Below, piece after piece: positions 9,065-18,176 of a stretch of 64,000 nucleotides of DNA (the stretch's first letter is position 1; each line of letters opens with the position of its first letter). The notes under the pieces are model-generated. The model did no database searches, was not told the DNA's origin, and worked only from the letters and a program-made list of their open reading frames with translations. The DNA is from Vibrio coralliirubri. GTDB taxonomy: Bacteria > Pseudomonadota > Gammaproteobacteria > Enterobacterales > Vibrionaceae. The DNA lies in assembly GCF_024347375.1 (NCBI RefSeq), contig NZ_AP025470.1, forward strand, positions 1,612,001-1,676,000, written 5' to 3'. A program made the translations under genes and the position numbers.

Positions 9065-12000
9065 TTGGCAGAGAGAATCCAGAGAAGAAGCCAGGAACAA
9101 ACGGGTTCGATTGACCTTGAGTCTTGATTGTTAATTTCACCTTGCTGTCACCGTAAACAAACTCCACCTGAGTGTCTTGTGCAGATGTAAAGTTCACGTT
9201 TGGTTCGAATAAGCGGAACCAACTCCATGTGCCTTTTACGGTGTTCTGGCCAATTGTAGAGTCCTGTGCACTAAGCTGAATACCTAGCTTTTCGATAAAC
9301 TTCGCATCACCTTGCCACGATTGCTGGCTCCATAACGTCGGCCCATGACGATAGGTAAAGATTGGCTTATCAGAAATGATCGAAAACTCCGTGATGTTTG
9401 GCGTCATATCGACTGCCTTTAATTGGAAATTGATCAGGATGTTCGATGGGTCAGCTAAGAATAGGGCACTTTTTATATCGCCAGCTTTGTCCATCATTGT
9501 CCAAACCTCTGGCGTAATCGATAAGCCTGTACCCGGCAGTAGTCCCGGTAAATAAGGCGCTTCGTCGCTATCTTTAACGAATCCATTAAGGCGAGTTTGA
9601 GAGAACTTATCGACGATGCCATTCGTAACGAAGAAGGCTTTGACATCCGCCACGCTGACATCCGTTTTAGACTTTCGATTGAACGGATAAAAAGAGGCCA
9701 AGCGCTGTTGATAAGGCTGATAAATTTCGTTCGACCACGCTGTGTTTAAGTAGTCGTGAGCCAGTGACATCACCGTTTCATTACTTTGGTGTACCACCTT
9801 GTTAACCAGCTCTTCAGCGACCGCTAAATGGCTGTTGGATAGGCTCGATAGGGACGCAATAGGGTTACCGGCTTGCAAAGTGACGGACAGCGTATCAAAG
9901 GCAACCTTTTGCGGCTCTTTGGTTTCGTAAAATTTGTCTCCCCACTTTTTAGCGTTGATAAACGCAGTAAGCAGGTTGTCGATTGGCTTCTTACCTTGGT
10001 CGTTAGGCGATACCTGTTTTTTGTAAGCTTGGAAGCTGAGTGATATCTGACGAGCGGATTCTTTTTTATCAGGGTCTTGAATCGGCATACTCGCCGGATC
10101 TTGTTTCTTGTCATCCTCTACAGGGATTTCAAGCTCAACATAGGTGTATTTAGCGATCGTCGAGTACAAGCTGACTAATGGGTTATTGCTTGCTTCCGAC
10201 AGGCTCGTTAATGCACTTTTCAGTTGTGTAGGATTAGCCACTTCTTTGACTTCGACATTACGAACCAAATCACGCCAATAGTTAATGTAATCATTCTGGT
10301 AAGTTTGCTTTAACTCTCGACTGATTCGATGCAGCTCTAGTGCGCTAGGGTAAGCTCCTGCAACGCCTTCGTAAGACTGTAAAGCGGATTTAAGTGTTGG
10401 GGAATTCACCGATAAATCGAGTTGGTTAAACCCCGTCGGGGTAAAGATATACGGAACCAAGTAGCCAGCGTAACTCGGTGAAAACTGAAGCACTGAGCCG
10501 AAATTGTCGCCGAGCTCACCGCGAATATCGACGCGCTTAGCATAGGCCGTAGAACTCTGAATGTGTTCGTACAGCAGGGTTTCAATGCCCGTTTGCGTGA
10601 TGACTTTCTTCGCGAGGTTTTCTAAATCATGATTCGATTTTACTGGCGTCAGGTTACGAGCAAAGATGTCATTGAGTAGCACATCAAGCTGAGCAATGTT
10701 GACGCTATCGGCTTCGCCTTGATCTTGGAGCGTATGAATGTAGTAGTTCTTGAGCTCTTGGACATTGGTTCTGTCTTTGCTAAACAACAGACGATAGTTG
10801 TTTAACAGAGATAGCGTCTGAGATTGATCCTCAAGGTTTACATACACAAAGAGGTCTTTCTCTAGCGTATTCTCCATTGAAGGAATAAGGACTTGTTGTA
10901 GCTCAGTGAAATAGGCCTCTTCGACTTCCTCTTTGATGCTCGGATTTGGCATAAACGGCAGGCTGTACCAAGGTTCTGGCTGCTTGTAGAGGTTATAGAT
11001 GCGCTGCAGTGAGAATAGGTTGGGGATATTGTCAGCCATATTCTCGATGTCATAAGGCGATGCTGATATCGCCTCTTTATAGCGCTCAAGCATGATATCT
11101 GCTCTGGTTTCTCGTTGATTCTGGAAATCAAAATCAAACTTAATCACCAGCAACACGGCGGCGAGCAAGGCAATCCAAGATAGGGTGAAAACGACTTGGT
11201 TAACGAGCAGAGTATTCTCTTTGCGTTTGTTTACGCCAACCAGCTCATGTTCCGATAGGATCACGTGGGTCATAAGGTATTGAGCAAATAAGGTTTGGTT
11301 CACCGGGATTTGCTCGTTTTGTTGATAATGCTCGTGACCGACCGAGTAAGAGACAGCACTCGCTAATAAGTCTGACTGCGCTGAACTTTGCCCATCATGT
11401 GTGAAGTAAAAACCGCGGAATTGCAGAGCATCACTAAGCTGTTCTCCTCGGTATAAACGATTGAGGAACAACCAAAGATTCTGCTTTAATAATCCAAACT
11501 GGAAAGGGGCACTGGCTATGGAGTTGCGATAATCTTGATTGAGTTGTCCGGCAAGCGCATTGCTCATATTAGCAATCAGCTCGCTGATTAAGTGATCATA
11601 CTCATCGTTAAACCAGTCTGCATCGATCCCACCGTGTTTAGAGTAAGGCGCGGTGGCACCAAACACTTCGTCTCTTTTGGATTCATCAAACGCTGAGAAG
11701 AACTGACAAAAGTCGCTGATGCTACCCATATTCGAGACAACATTATAAATCGGTAAGCTGACCCCAAATGCTTGATTAAAAGTCTTAATGGTCGATTTAA
11801 GCTCATCAGCTTGCTGTGTAATTTGCTCATTGTTTTCTAATAACGAGGAAACATCGGAGGTAAGCAATAAGCCATTGGCGGCTTGTCTTGGTCGCCACGC
11901 AGTTAACGACTGACACAGTGTTTTCAGGTACTCAGGGTGTTGGTCTTCTCCCATACTGATAGAAACCAAAATCGAGTGCTCACTGACCCAAAACAGGATT

Positions 12001-12446
12001 GGGAATTCAATATCATTGCCGAAGTCATCGAGCTTGTACGCTTCATAGCCCATTTGGGTGATGATGCTTTTGTCTTTATTCGGGTTCTGACTTAGTAATA
12101 GATAGATTGGCTGGTCGTAACGGCTGGTTAAGCGAGTTTTACGTTTTTGCCCACTGATCATTCGCTTGAAATGACTGGCTAGTTGCTTTTGTCGCTTTTG
12201 AATCAATTCTTTATCTAATGACTCTTCTTGTGATTTTGCGCTGCGTTTGATCAGCACCCAGTAACAAATGAAGCCGATAAGCGTGGATATAATGGCGATA
12301 GTGGTCAGCGCCCACACCAAATAGGCGTTGAGAGGTGTTAGCAGAATGACGCTAGAAGCGACGGTAAAAAAGGCGACAGAGGCTAGGGCAGAAATGCCTA
12401 CTGTTTTTTTTACATTGCCTGATTTGTTTGATTTGGCATCCGGCAT
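9054..12446 (-). CDS. tssM: TssM (IcmF-like) inner-membrane core protein of the T6SS
   Basis: Protein of 1130 residues that with TssL and TssJ forms the envelope-spanning complex. Two membrane segments lie near 17-41 and 44-66, a cytoplasmic domain follows, then a third membrane segment near 415-435 and a long periplasmic part whose C-terminal beta-rich end would contact the lipoprotein TssJ. At the place where many TssM proteins carry a Walker A loop (after YLLL near residue 118), this one reads SQNPNKDKSII and has no GxxGxGK[ST], so ATP binding is doubtful. The start is 3 bases from the end of tssL and the 3' end overlaps the kinase gene. Length is normal for the family. Confidence 0.95.
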   Translation of the reverse strand: MPDAKSNKSGNVKKTVGISALASVAFFTVASSVILLTPLNAYLVWALTTIAIISTLIGFICYWVLIKRSAKSQEESLDKELIQKRQKQLASHFKRMISGQKRKTRLTSRYDQPIYLLLSQNPNKDKSIITQMGYEAYKLDDFGNDIEFPILFWVSEHSILVSISMGEDQHPEYLKTLCQSLTAWRPRQAANGLLLTSDVSSLLENNEQITQQADELKSTIKTFNQAFGVSLPIYNVVSNMGSISDFCQFFSAFDESKRDEVFGATAPYSKHGGIDADWFNDEYDHLISELIANMSNALAGQLNQDYRNSIASAPFQFGLLKQNLWLFLNRLYRGEQLSDALQFRGFYFTHDGQSSAQSDLLASAVSYSVGHEHYQQNEQIPVNQTLFAQYLMTHVILSEHELVGVNKRKENTLLVNQVVFTLSWIALLAAVLLVIKFDFDFQNQRETRADIMLERYKEAISASPYDIENMADNIPNLFSLQRIYNLYKQPEPWYSLPFMPNPSIKEEVEEAYFTELQQVLIPSMENTLEKDLFVYVNLEDQSQTLSLLNNYRLLFSKDRTNVQELKNYYIHTLQDQGEADSVNIAQLDVLLNDIFARNLTPVKSNHDLENLAKKVITQTGIETLLYEHIQSSTAYAKRVDIRGELGDNFGSVLQFSPSYAGYLVPYIFTPTGFNQLDLSVNSPTLKSALQSYEGVAGAYPSALELHRISRELKQTYQNDYINYWRDLVRNVEVKEVANPTQLKSALTSLSEASNNPLVSLYSTIAKYTYVELEIPVEDDKKQDPASMPIQDPDKKESARQISLSFQAYKKQVSPNDQGKKPIDNLLTAFINAKKWGDKFYETKEPQKVAFDTLSVTLQAGNPIASLSSLSNSHLAVAEELVNKVVHQSNETVMSLAHDYLNTAWSNEIYQPYQQRLASFYPFNRKSKTDVSVADVKAFFVTNGIVDKFSQTRLNGFVKDSDEAPYLPGLLPGTGLSITPEVWTMMDKAGDIKSALFLADPSNILINFQLKAVDMTPNITEFSIISDKPIFTYRHGPTLWSQQSWQGDAKFIEKLGIQLSAQDSTIGQNTVKGTWSWFRLFEPNVNFTSAQDTQVEFVYGDSKVKLTIKTQGQSNPFVPGFFSGFSLPSGI

Positions 12447-12448
12447 AA

Positions 12449-13651
12449 TCAGTTAGACTCTTCCTTGTTTAACTCGTGTGCAGAAGTGCGAACGATAATG
12501 GCGTTTATTTGGTCGTTTTCGACATACCACGCCTTTGTGCTTCTCGCTTCTTCTGAGGTGTTTGCTCTTAGTATCACTCGGTAGTACTTCTTGTAAGGAG
12601 AGATAATCGGCTCATAAGCTGAAGGTGATAGGTTCTTGATGAAAGCTTCGGCGTTTTTCTTACTTGAGAAGGTAGCGAGTTGAACCAACCAATTTGCTGT
12701 ACTTGGCGTAAAGTCGTTGGTTTGTGATGCTTCTATTGCGTCCGCTTTGCTGGCGTGACGAGGTGGATTTACTAAGTCTTTATCATCGCTGATGAATACG
12801 ATGTCTTTGATTTCGCCCGATAAGACGTAACGTTCGCTAAAGCTTGGCAAGAATGTGAAATCACGCGCTCTTTGCTCGTGGGTCTTGGTGTACCAAAATT
12901 CAGTTAAGCCAATGCTGGTGGCGATTAAGCAGAAGAAAAACAGGCTGGTGATGAAGTAACGTTTACGCCTAGTTGGTTTCCTTACTTCTGGGAGTTTTAC
13001 TTTAGTACGACAATGCACACCGCTAGCCGAGCGATATTGGCTGATGGTTTGTTCTAACTGATGAACAAACGCTTTTAACTGTTCAGCGCCGCCTTCACGA
13101 TATTGGCCTTTGAATCCAATATTGATAAATAGGTAGATGATCTCTAAAAGGTCTATTAGCTTGTGGGGCTGTCTTGCGGCTTTTTCTGCAACGGAGAAGA
13201 ACAGTTCGCCACCGTTACGCATGCCAAACAATTCGCTCAGCAGGGTCTTATTTTCCCAACCGCGTTTTTCTCCCCATTCGGTGTAGATGATGAATTCATC
13301 AATGACTACAGCGTATAAAAAGCACAGTTTATCGATCACCGCGATAGGGTAAGTGAGCTCGGTTGCTTGAGCTTTTATGTCGTTGATGCCTTGAATAAAT
13401 TGTTCACGAAAGACCGTGAGATCTTCGGGTTCAGACAGTGTGGATATCTTGAGTGTTTTAGTCAGTAAATCACTGCTGATGTTGATCAGTTGATTCTCTG
13501 CCTTATCAAAATGACGCAGAAACTCTTCTTGAGTGCTGGTGGAGTGTACAGCAACCAATTTAGAGAATGCCTGATCAGACTCTGTGTTAGCAGAGCCTTT
13601 TGATGCTTTATCGATGACCAGTGTTTCTTCGTCTAAATAATCCATAGCCAT
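12449..13651 (-). CDS. tssL: TssL (DotU/IcmH-like) T6SS inner-membrane protein with a C-terminal SPOR domain
   Basis: The N-terminal 220 residues are the cytoplasmic DotU-type domain (segments such as AVIDKLCFLYAVVIDEFI, GWENKTLLSELFG and FINIGFKGQYREGG are typical). One membrane segment lies near 230-250. The periplasmic tail of about 145 residues ends, near 318-392, in what reads as a SPOR domain (WLVQLATFSSKKNAEAFI, then YYRVILRANTSEEA). SPOR domains bind denuded peptidoglycan glycan strands. Extended TssL proteins usually carry an OmpA-like peptidoglycan-binding domain instead, so this tail is an alternative anchor. It is coupled to tssK by a TAATG overlap and to tssM by 2-base spacing. 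Confidence 0.92.
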   Translation of the reverse strand: MAMDYLDEETLVIDKASKGSANTESDQAFSKLVAVHSTSTQEEFLRHFDKAENQLINISSDLLTKTLKISTLSEPEDLTVFREQFIQGINDIKAQATELTYPIAVIDKLCFLYAVVIDEFIIYTEWGEKRGWENKTLLSELFGMRNGGELFFSVAEKAARQPHKLIDLLEIIYLFINIGFKGQYREGGAEQLKAFVHQLEQTISQYRSASGVHCRTKVKLPEVRKPTRRKRYFITSLFFFCLIATSIGLTEFWYTKTHEQRARDFTFLPSFSERYVLSGEIKDIVFISDDKDLVNPPRHASKADAIEASQTNDFTPSTANWLVQLATFSSKKNAEAFIKNLSPSAYEPIISPYKKYYRVILRANTSEEARSTKAWYVENDQINAIIVRTSAHELNKEESN

Positions 13652-14982
13652 TATCTCAACGCGTATAGAACGACTTCGAGAGCAGGAATGCGCGCATCAA
13701 CGTGTAGGGCAATCGCGTCACGTGTGTCTAGCATGTCTAACCAATTGCGATCCTTAGTATCCACTTCGAAATAAGCGACGCCTTGCATCGGCTTAAGCTC
13801 GCTTGGTGCAATCGGAAGCGGTGTTAATGAGATACCAGAAAGCGAGCTTCTTACTAGATCTACGATCTTATTGTTACTGCTTAACTTAGCCGAAATAGGG
13901 AACAGCTCATTAAGCTCTGTACTGCTGATGTCGGATTTAACACTCAGAACGAAGCGACGGTTATAAACGCTGCTTGGGTCTTTGATTAAGGTGCGAAGTA
14001 GACGGCGTTTCTCAAACAGAGAAATATCCCATTTGAATTCGATGACTGAATCTTGCTGAACCAGTGTGAGTAGGTTTCGTAGGCTCGAAAACAACGGGTT
14101 AAAGTTGTCATAGAGCTTGTCATATTTTAGAGGCTGACATTCACTTGGAATCGCTGGTGTTAACGCCATGACTTGAGCTTCAAACTGTTTTAGTTTTGAA
14201 TACAGTTCATGGGTTGGGTACTTGGTATTGCTGATGGTCAACTCAAACCACGGTAGCCAGGTGTTGAGAGTTTGCAGCCATAGAAAATCTTGCATCATAG
14301 ACTGAGGGCTTTTTTGACCTTGGCCAGCTTCAATGCGTTTTAAAAGGTTTTGAGCTCGGTTGCTTACCAGTGCGTGGATCTCTTTGACTCGTTCACTGAG
14401 TAGGGTTGAAGCGCCGTAATGCAAGCAAGCAGGGATGAAGGCTCTATCAAGCATCACTTCGTCTGAGTCGCTGATTTCTAAAATCTTAGCTACTGGAATT
14501 AGGGTAAAGCCAGAGGTGTCTTCTCCCGCGAATTTGAGTCCGATATTGAGCTGAGCTACGTCGACTTCGACACTGGCGTTTTCGGAGGTAGAAGTATCGA
14601 ATACATTGATTGAACGGGTGATGTAACGACTCTGTTCTTGGCCATCTTCGCTGTAGTCATTATTGCCTTGCAAAGAGATTGGCAGAGCAAGGTAGACGAT
14701 AGTTTCAATGGTGCCTTGCGGAATATCGACAACAATCTCTTGCTTGAGGTTGAATTGGGTTCCATCGGGGAACACACCTGAACAGCTCGGTATAGACAGC
14801 TTACCGATCTTTAAGAGATCGTGGTTAAGCACTAGCTCGGTGATGCCAAAGAAAGGGGCAAAACCAGCCAGTGTTTCAATGTTCTGACGAATGTAGTTTT
14901 GCACATAGCGGTCTTGCTGCTGAAAGTGCTGAGGGGCAATAAACATCCCTTCTTGCCACACTACTTTTTTGAAAGCGTCCAC
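13651..14982 (-). CDS. tssK: TssK baseplate component of the T6SS
   Basis: TssK links the baseplate wedges to the membrane complex. The sequence shows the family opening KVVWQEGMFIAPQHFQQQDRYV, and length (443 residues) is normal. I chose the GTG at 14982, which has AAAAGGA six bases upstream and puts the conserved KVVWQEGM right at the N-terminus; the longer frame from an upstream ATG (15039) would overlap tssJ and add 19 residues foreign to the family. It lies 41 bases after tssJ and shares a TAATG junction with tssL. Confidence 0.95.
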   Translation of the reverse strand: MDAFKKVVWQEGMFIAPQHFQQQDRYVQNYIRQNIETLAGFAPFFGITELVLNHDLLKIGKLSIPSCSGVFPDGTQFNLKQEIVVDIPQGTIETIVYLALPISLQGNNDYSEDGQEQSRYITRSINVFDTSTSENASVEVDVAQLNIGLKFAGEDTSGFTLIPVAKILEISDSDEVMLDRAFIPACLHYGASTLLSERVKEIHALVSNRAQNLLKRIEAGQGQKSPQSMMQDFLWLQTLNTWLPWFELTISNTKYPTHELYSKLKQFEAQVMALTPAIPSECQPLKYDKLYDNFNPLFSSLRNLLTLVQQDSVIEFKWDISLFEKRRLLRTLIKDPSSVYNRRFVLSVKSDISSTELNELFPISAKLSSNNKIVDLVRSSLSGISLTPLPIAPSELKPMQGVAYFEVDTKDRNWLDMLDTRDAIALHVDARIPALEVVLYALR

Positions 14983-15023
14983 GTAAAATCCTTTTCTATT
15001 ATTTTTATATATTGGCTTTTTTA

Positions 15024-15512
15024 TTAAAAGATTTGCCACCAGCTCGAGTCAGGCTGTATCACGGCTAACTCTGCTTTCTTCCCTGTAATCGTTAACTCTA
15101 AGGTTTGCTCTGGATCGGAAGGCATAATCAAAACGGACTTGGTTGTGCCATTCTGGTAATCCGCGAATTCGACCAGAGCTGCAATGTATTGCGTGTTTTT
15201 GTTGATGTCTAACGTCAGCTTTTGCTCTGAGTTAGGCAGTACTATCGGTAACACCTGTTTTGAAACTAAGTTTGCCGCCAATAACTGTAGGTCATTGTTG
15301 TATAAATCAATAAACGGTAATTGCTTAAACAGTTGTTGATCCGTCAATTGGTAAAGCCTAACCACAACTGGGTTCGCTTGGTCGTCGTTGTATTGGTTGA
15401 CGGTCGCATCAGCTTTAACGGTCAACGAATATTGAGTGACAACAGGAGCTGGGTCCGATGAAGAACATGCTGTGATCAGTAAACAAAGCGATAAGAGTAT
15501 GAGGCGTTTCAT
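15024..15512 (-). CDS. tssJ: TssJ outer-membrane lipoprotein of the T6SS
   Basis: Small lipoprotein of 162 residues with a signal peptide and lipobox LITAC (lipidated Cys near 16), followed by a transthyretin-like beta domain; the segment VVRLYQLTDQQLF is characteristic of TssJ/SciN. Anchored in the inner leaflet of the outer membrane, it holds the periplasmic end of TssM. The start overlaps the FHA gene by four bases (ATGA), so translation is probably coupled. Confidence 0.92.
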   Translation of the reverse strand: MKRLILLSLCLLITACSSSDPAPVVTQYSLTVKADATVNQYNDDQANPVVVRLYQLTDQQLFKQLPFIDLYNNDLQLLAANLVSKQVLPIVLPNSEQKLTLDINKNTQYIAALVEFADYQNGTTKSVLIMPSDPEQTLELTITGKKAELAVIQPDSSWWQIF

Positions 15513-16459
15513 TCTCTTTCCTCACTTTGCTTCTGCATGTTCTCCATAAACAACGCTTTGAATTGACGTCTGAAATCCCCGTTGTCTTGACGATGTTGAA
15601 AATGCTTTCGGTAAATTTTCCAATACTTTTTATCTTTGTTGGTAAAAATGCCGCTACTGACATATTCACTAAATTGGCTCTCAAGCTGCTTTGGTGCGAA
15701 CTCATTTAAGAACTGATCAACGGTTTGTTCTAGGGCGTCGAACAGCGCTTTTTGTTGAAGCTGAGGATTCTTTAAGTATTGTTGGTTCTTTTCGGTCAGC
15801 GTGATGAGCTTGTCGATCGACTCTTCTATACGCGTATTGTTCTCAACATTGACGGGCAGATATTCTAACTCTGCAGAAGAGAGCATGTTGTTATCGGCGT
15901 GAGAGATTTCGTCTACTTCAATATTCGGTATGACTTTGTCATCGTCCAAATCTTCAAATGGGTCAGATGAGAAGGGGTCGTCACTCAGAACATTCTTAGA
16001 AGAGAAGTTCGAGGTCTTCTGAACGGTAGCAACTTCTGGTGAGTCATCTAAAAAGTCAGTATCGCTGTCATCAAGCTTTAAGTTAAAAGGTTCTATAAAA
16101 GTGTCATCCTGTGTGGTGTTATTGGCCGCGTTGACTTTTGGATCACTCAATAAGCTAACCAGCAGTGTGTAGCCACCAAGTTTGATGATGTCGCCGTCGG
16201 TAATGACGTACTCTTTCTCTTTTGCCAAAGACTTGTCGTTTAGCGATACGCCGTTGTTACTGATGTCTTTAATCACGTAACCACGATCTGTCGGGTAGAG
16301 CTGACAGTGAGTTCTAGAGATCCACTTTGACTGATCGGGTAGCGCAATATCACATGACGGAGAACGACCTAAGCTTCCGCCACTTTCGGGCAGATACGTC
16401 ACTCTAGAGGAAACAACCTCTTCAGCAGGTACAGAAATCATGTGGACACTGATGGACAA
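15509..16459 (-). CDS. T6SS FHA-domain protein (Fha/TagH-like)
   Basis: Phosphothreonine-reading regulator of 316 residues. The FHA domain is N-terminal (about 25-100) with the expected motifs GRSPSCDIALP, the SRTHC segment and DISNNGV. The middle is an acidic, probably disordered stretch rich in Asp/Glu/Ser, and the C-terminal 100 residues are helical, resembling the conserved tail of T6SS FHA proteins. In known systems such a protein is the target of the PpkA kinase and promotes assembly; a kinase gene is present at the operon's end. Start: TTG at 16459, preferred because AAGGAG lies six bases upstream, while the in-frame ATG at 16441 has none. It overlaps tssJ by four bases. Confidence 0.9.
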   Translation of the reverse strand: MSISVHMISVPAEEVVSSRVTYLPESGGSLGRSPSCDIALPDQSKWISRTHCQLYPTDRGYVIKDISNNGVSLNDKSLAKEKEYVITDGDIIKLGGYTLLVSLLSDPKVNAANNTTQDDTFIEPFNLKLDDSDTDFLDDSPEVATVQKTSNFSSKNVLSDDPFSSDPFEDLDDDKVIPNIEVDEISHADNNMLSSAELEYLPVNVENNTRIEESIDKLITLTEKNQQYLKNPQLQQKALFDALEQTVDQFLNEFAPKQLESQFSEYVSSGIFTNKDKKYWKIYRKHFQHRQDNGDFRRQFKALFMENMQKQSEERE

Positions 16460-16462
16460 TGG

Positions 16463-17191
16463 CTACTCCTTGCACTTGGATATGGCTGAATTAAAACTGT
16501 CTAAGAAACCCGAATAGGTTTTAAGGAATCGATTCGAAAAATAGACCCCCATATCCTTGGTATCCAAATTCGTCGAATTGAAGTAATCGAGTGGTAAAGA
16601 GGCTTTGTTCAATTCTCTTTTAAAGACCAACTCATCTTCTAAAACAACATCAATTTCCCTTTGTTTTAAAAGTCTTAGTAATACTTTAGCATCTCGTGGC
16701 TGCTTAACGACGTTAAATCCATTACGTTTTAGCCAAAACCATTTGTTTGAGCCAAATTTGGCAGAAAAGTTAAGGTTTAATTTTGACAATTCATCAACCT
16801 TCGGCTCCACTCCTGGGCCAAAATACCAATTCAACGTCTGTTTTGCGATGGGTGCTGAGAGCGTAGCGTATTCATCACGCTCAGAAGTTTTAGTGGCGAC
16901 GAAAAAGCCGTGTTGGCTACCGCTATGCACGCGCAGTTGTGCGTCCGACCAAGTTGTCATTGTGAGTTGGTAAGGCTGTCCCATGATACCTAAGGCACAT
17001 TTAACCTTGTCCAAAGCAATTCCTTGCATTGTCGCGTTTTCGTAGCTTTGGTAAGGCGGCCAATCTTGTGTAGTCAGCATTAGGCGAGATGGCCCAATTT
17101 TTACTTGAGCAGAGACACTCATCGACCAAAACGTCGAGATGAGTAGGGTGACTAACGATAGTCTGATGGTAGAGGCTCTAGTTAACGTCAT
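16463..17191 (-). CDS. Periplasmic solute-binding protein (SBP_bac_3-like) embedded in the T6SS operon
   Basis: Secreted protein of 242 residues with a signal peptide (cleavage near VSA-Q, residue 28) and the fold signature of family 3 binding proteins: LMLTTQDWPPYQS, then ALDKVKCAL and later IDVVLEDELVF. The family includes amino-acid binding proteins and periplasmic sensors; this one has no cognate ABC permease or ATPase next to it. It overlaps the preceding gene, another binding protein, by 14 bases and is followed by the FHA gene after 3 bases, so it is firmly inside the operon. A role in sensing an extracellular or periplasmic signal for the neighbouring sensor-transporter is my inference. 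Ligand unknown. Confidence 0.82.
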   Translation of the reverse strand: MTLTRASTIRLSLVTLLISTFWSMSVSAQVKIGPSRLMLTTQDWPPYQSYENATMQGIALDKVKCALGIMGQPYQLTMTTWSDAQLRVHSGSQHGFFVATKTSERDEYATLSAPIAKQTLNWYFGPGVEPKVDELSKLNLNFSAKFGSNKWFWLKRNGFNVVKQPRDAKVLLRLLKQREIDVVLEDELVFKRELNKASLPLDYFNSTNLDTKDMGVYFSNRFLKTYSGFLDSFNSAISKCKE

Positions 17192-18176
17192 TAGAGTGTC
17201 CTATCACTTCAGAAATCTTCAAAATAGACACTGGCGGGTAATAGTCGAGCTTGTGTGCAGCCTCGATATTAACAATATAGGAATATTGGCTTAGTGATTC
17301 TATTGGGATGTCTGAAGCTTTTTGAGTTCCTTTCAATATGTTCTTCGCTTTGTATCCAGCGAATTGACCAACATTGTAGTAACGGCTAACAATGCCAAAC
17401 AGGGCCTTATGTTTTCTTATCGGGCTCTCGGTCGCCGAAAAAGTAGGTATACCTGCGGAATGTAGCCCCGATACGACTTCCCCACCTTGGGTGATAATGT
17501 ATGAATCCGGGGGTAAATAAGCCATATCGATACCATCACGTTTCATATTGTTTATCGTGATGTTAATTAAGTCGCTATTTGACTTGGTTTTATCAATGTT
17601 TAATGGGTACAACATAACACGCTTGTTATAAATTTCCGATAACTCCATCATTTTATTTGCGGTGATAATCGAATTATTTTCGTCAGCGTTATATATAACC
17701 CCAAGGCTTGAAATGTTATTGAGCTTTTCTATCGCTTTAAACTGTATTTCATGGGGTACGATGTGCGATACACCAGTAAAGTTTCTGTCTGTTGAAGATA
17801 AATCAGTGATTAACTTAGAGCCCACCGGGTCGGTCACGATACTGAATACGACCGGCGTCGTATTATTTACTCTAAATTCACTAGGTTCTGTGTAAGTTCC
17901 TAATAAATTCAATGTGATAGTTGTACCAAATGAATAAATGAGGTCAGCTTCTTTATATTCTAGATCTCTTATATGTTGTTTGAGCTTAGCTTTATCTCGG
18001 TTTGCATCAAGAACGGTAAATCTCACATCAATATGTTGGGATAAATAATCCATGAAGCCTTGTTCAGCATCCGTTACTCCTCGCCATAATAAAAGAATGA
18101 CGTGTTTTTCATCACTTTTAGCGAATGAGAGGGGCGACATTAAAATAAAGCTAAGAACGAACACTATAAATCTCAT
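17178..18176 (-). CDS. ABC-type substrate-binding protein (ABC_sub_bind family) embedded in the T6SS operon
   Basis: Secreted protein of 332 residues with a signal peptide ending near SFA-K. It resembles the TrpX-like ABC_sub_bind family (periplasmic-binding-protein fold): VILLLWRGVTDAEQGF at the start, the hinge-region segment FSIVTDPVGSKLI, and GVIYNADENNS at the second lobe. No permease or ATPase gene is nearby. It shares an ATGA overlap with the sensor-MFS gene before it and overlaps the SBP_bac_3 gene after it, so the three are translated together. Its likely partner is the periplasmic part of the MFS fusion, but that is inference from coupling only. Confidence 0.82.
   Translation of the reverse strand: MRFIVFVLSFILMSPLSFAKSDEKHVILLLWRGVTDAEQGFMDYLSQHIDVRFTVLDANRDKAKLKQHIRDLEYKEADLIYSFGTTITLNLLGTYTEPSEFRVNNTTPVVFSIVTDPVGSKLITDLSSTDRNFTGVSHIVPHEIQFKAIEKLNNISSLGVIYNADENNSIITANKMMELSEIYNKRVMLYPLNIDKTKSNSDLINITINNMKRDGIDMAYLPPDSYIITQGGEVVSGLHSAGIPTFSATESPIRKHKALFGIVSRYYNVGQFAGYKAKNILKGTQKASDIPIESLSQYSYIVNIEAAHKLDYYPPVSILKISEVIGHSNDVN

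Noticed and set aside
14983..15039. Upstream ATG start for tssK
   Set aside because: It would overlap tssJ and add residues not found in TssK; the GTG at 14982 has a better ribosome site.
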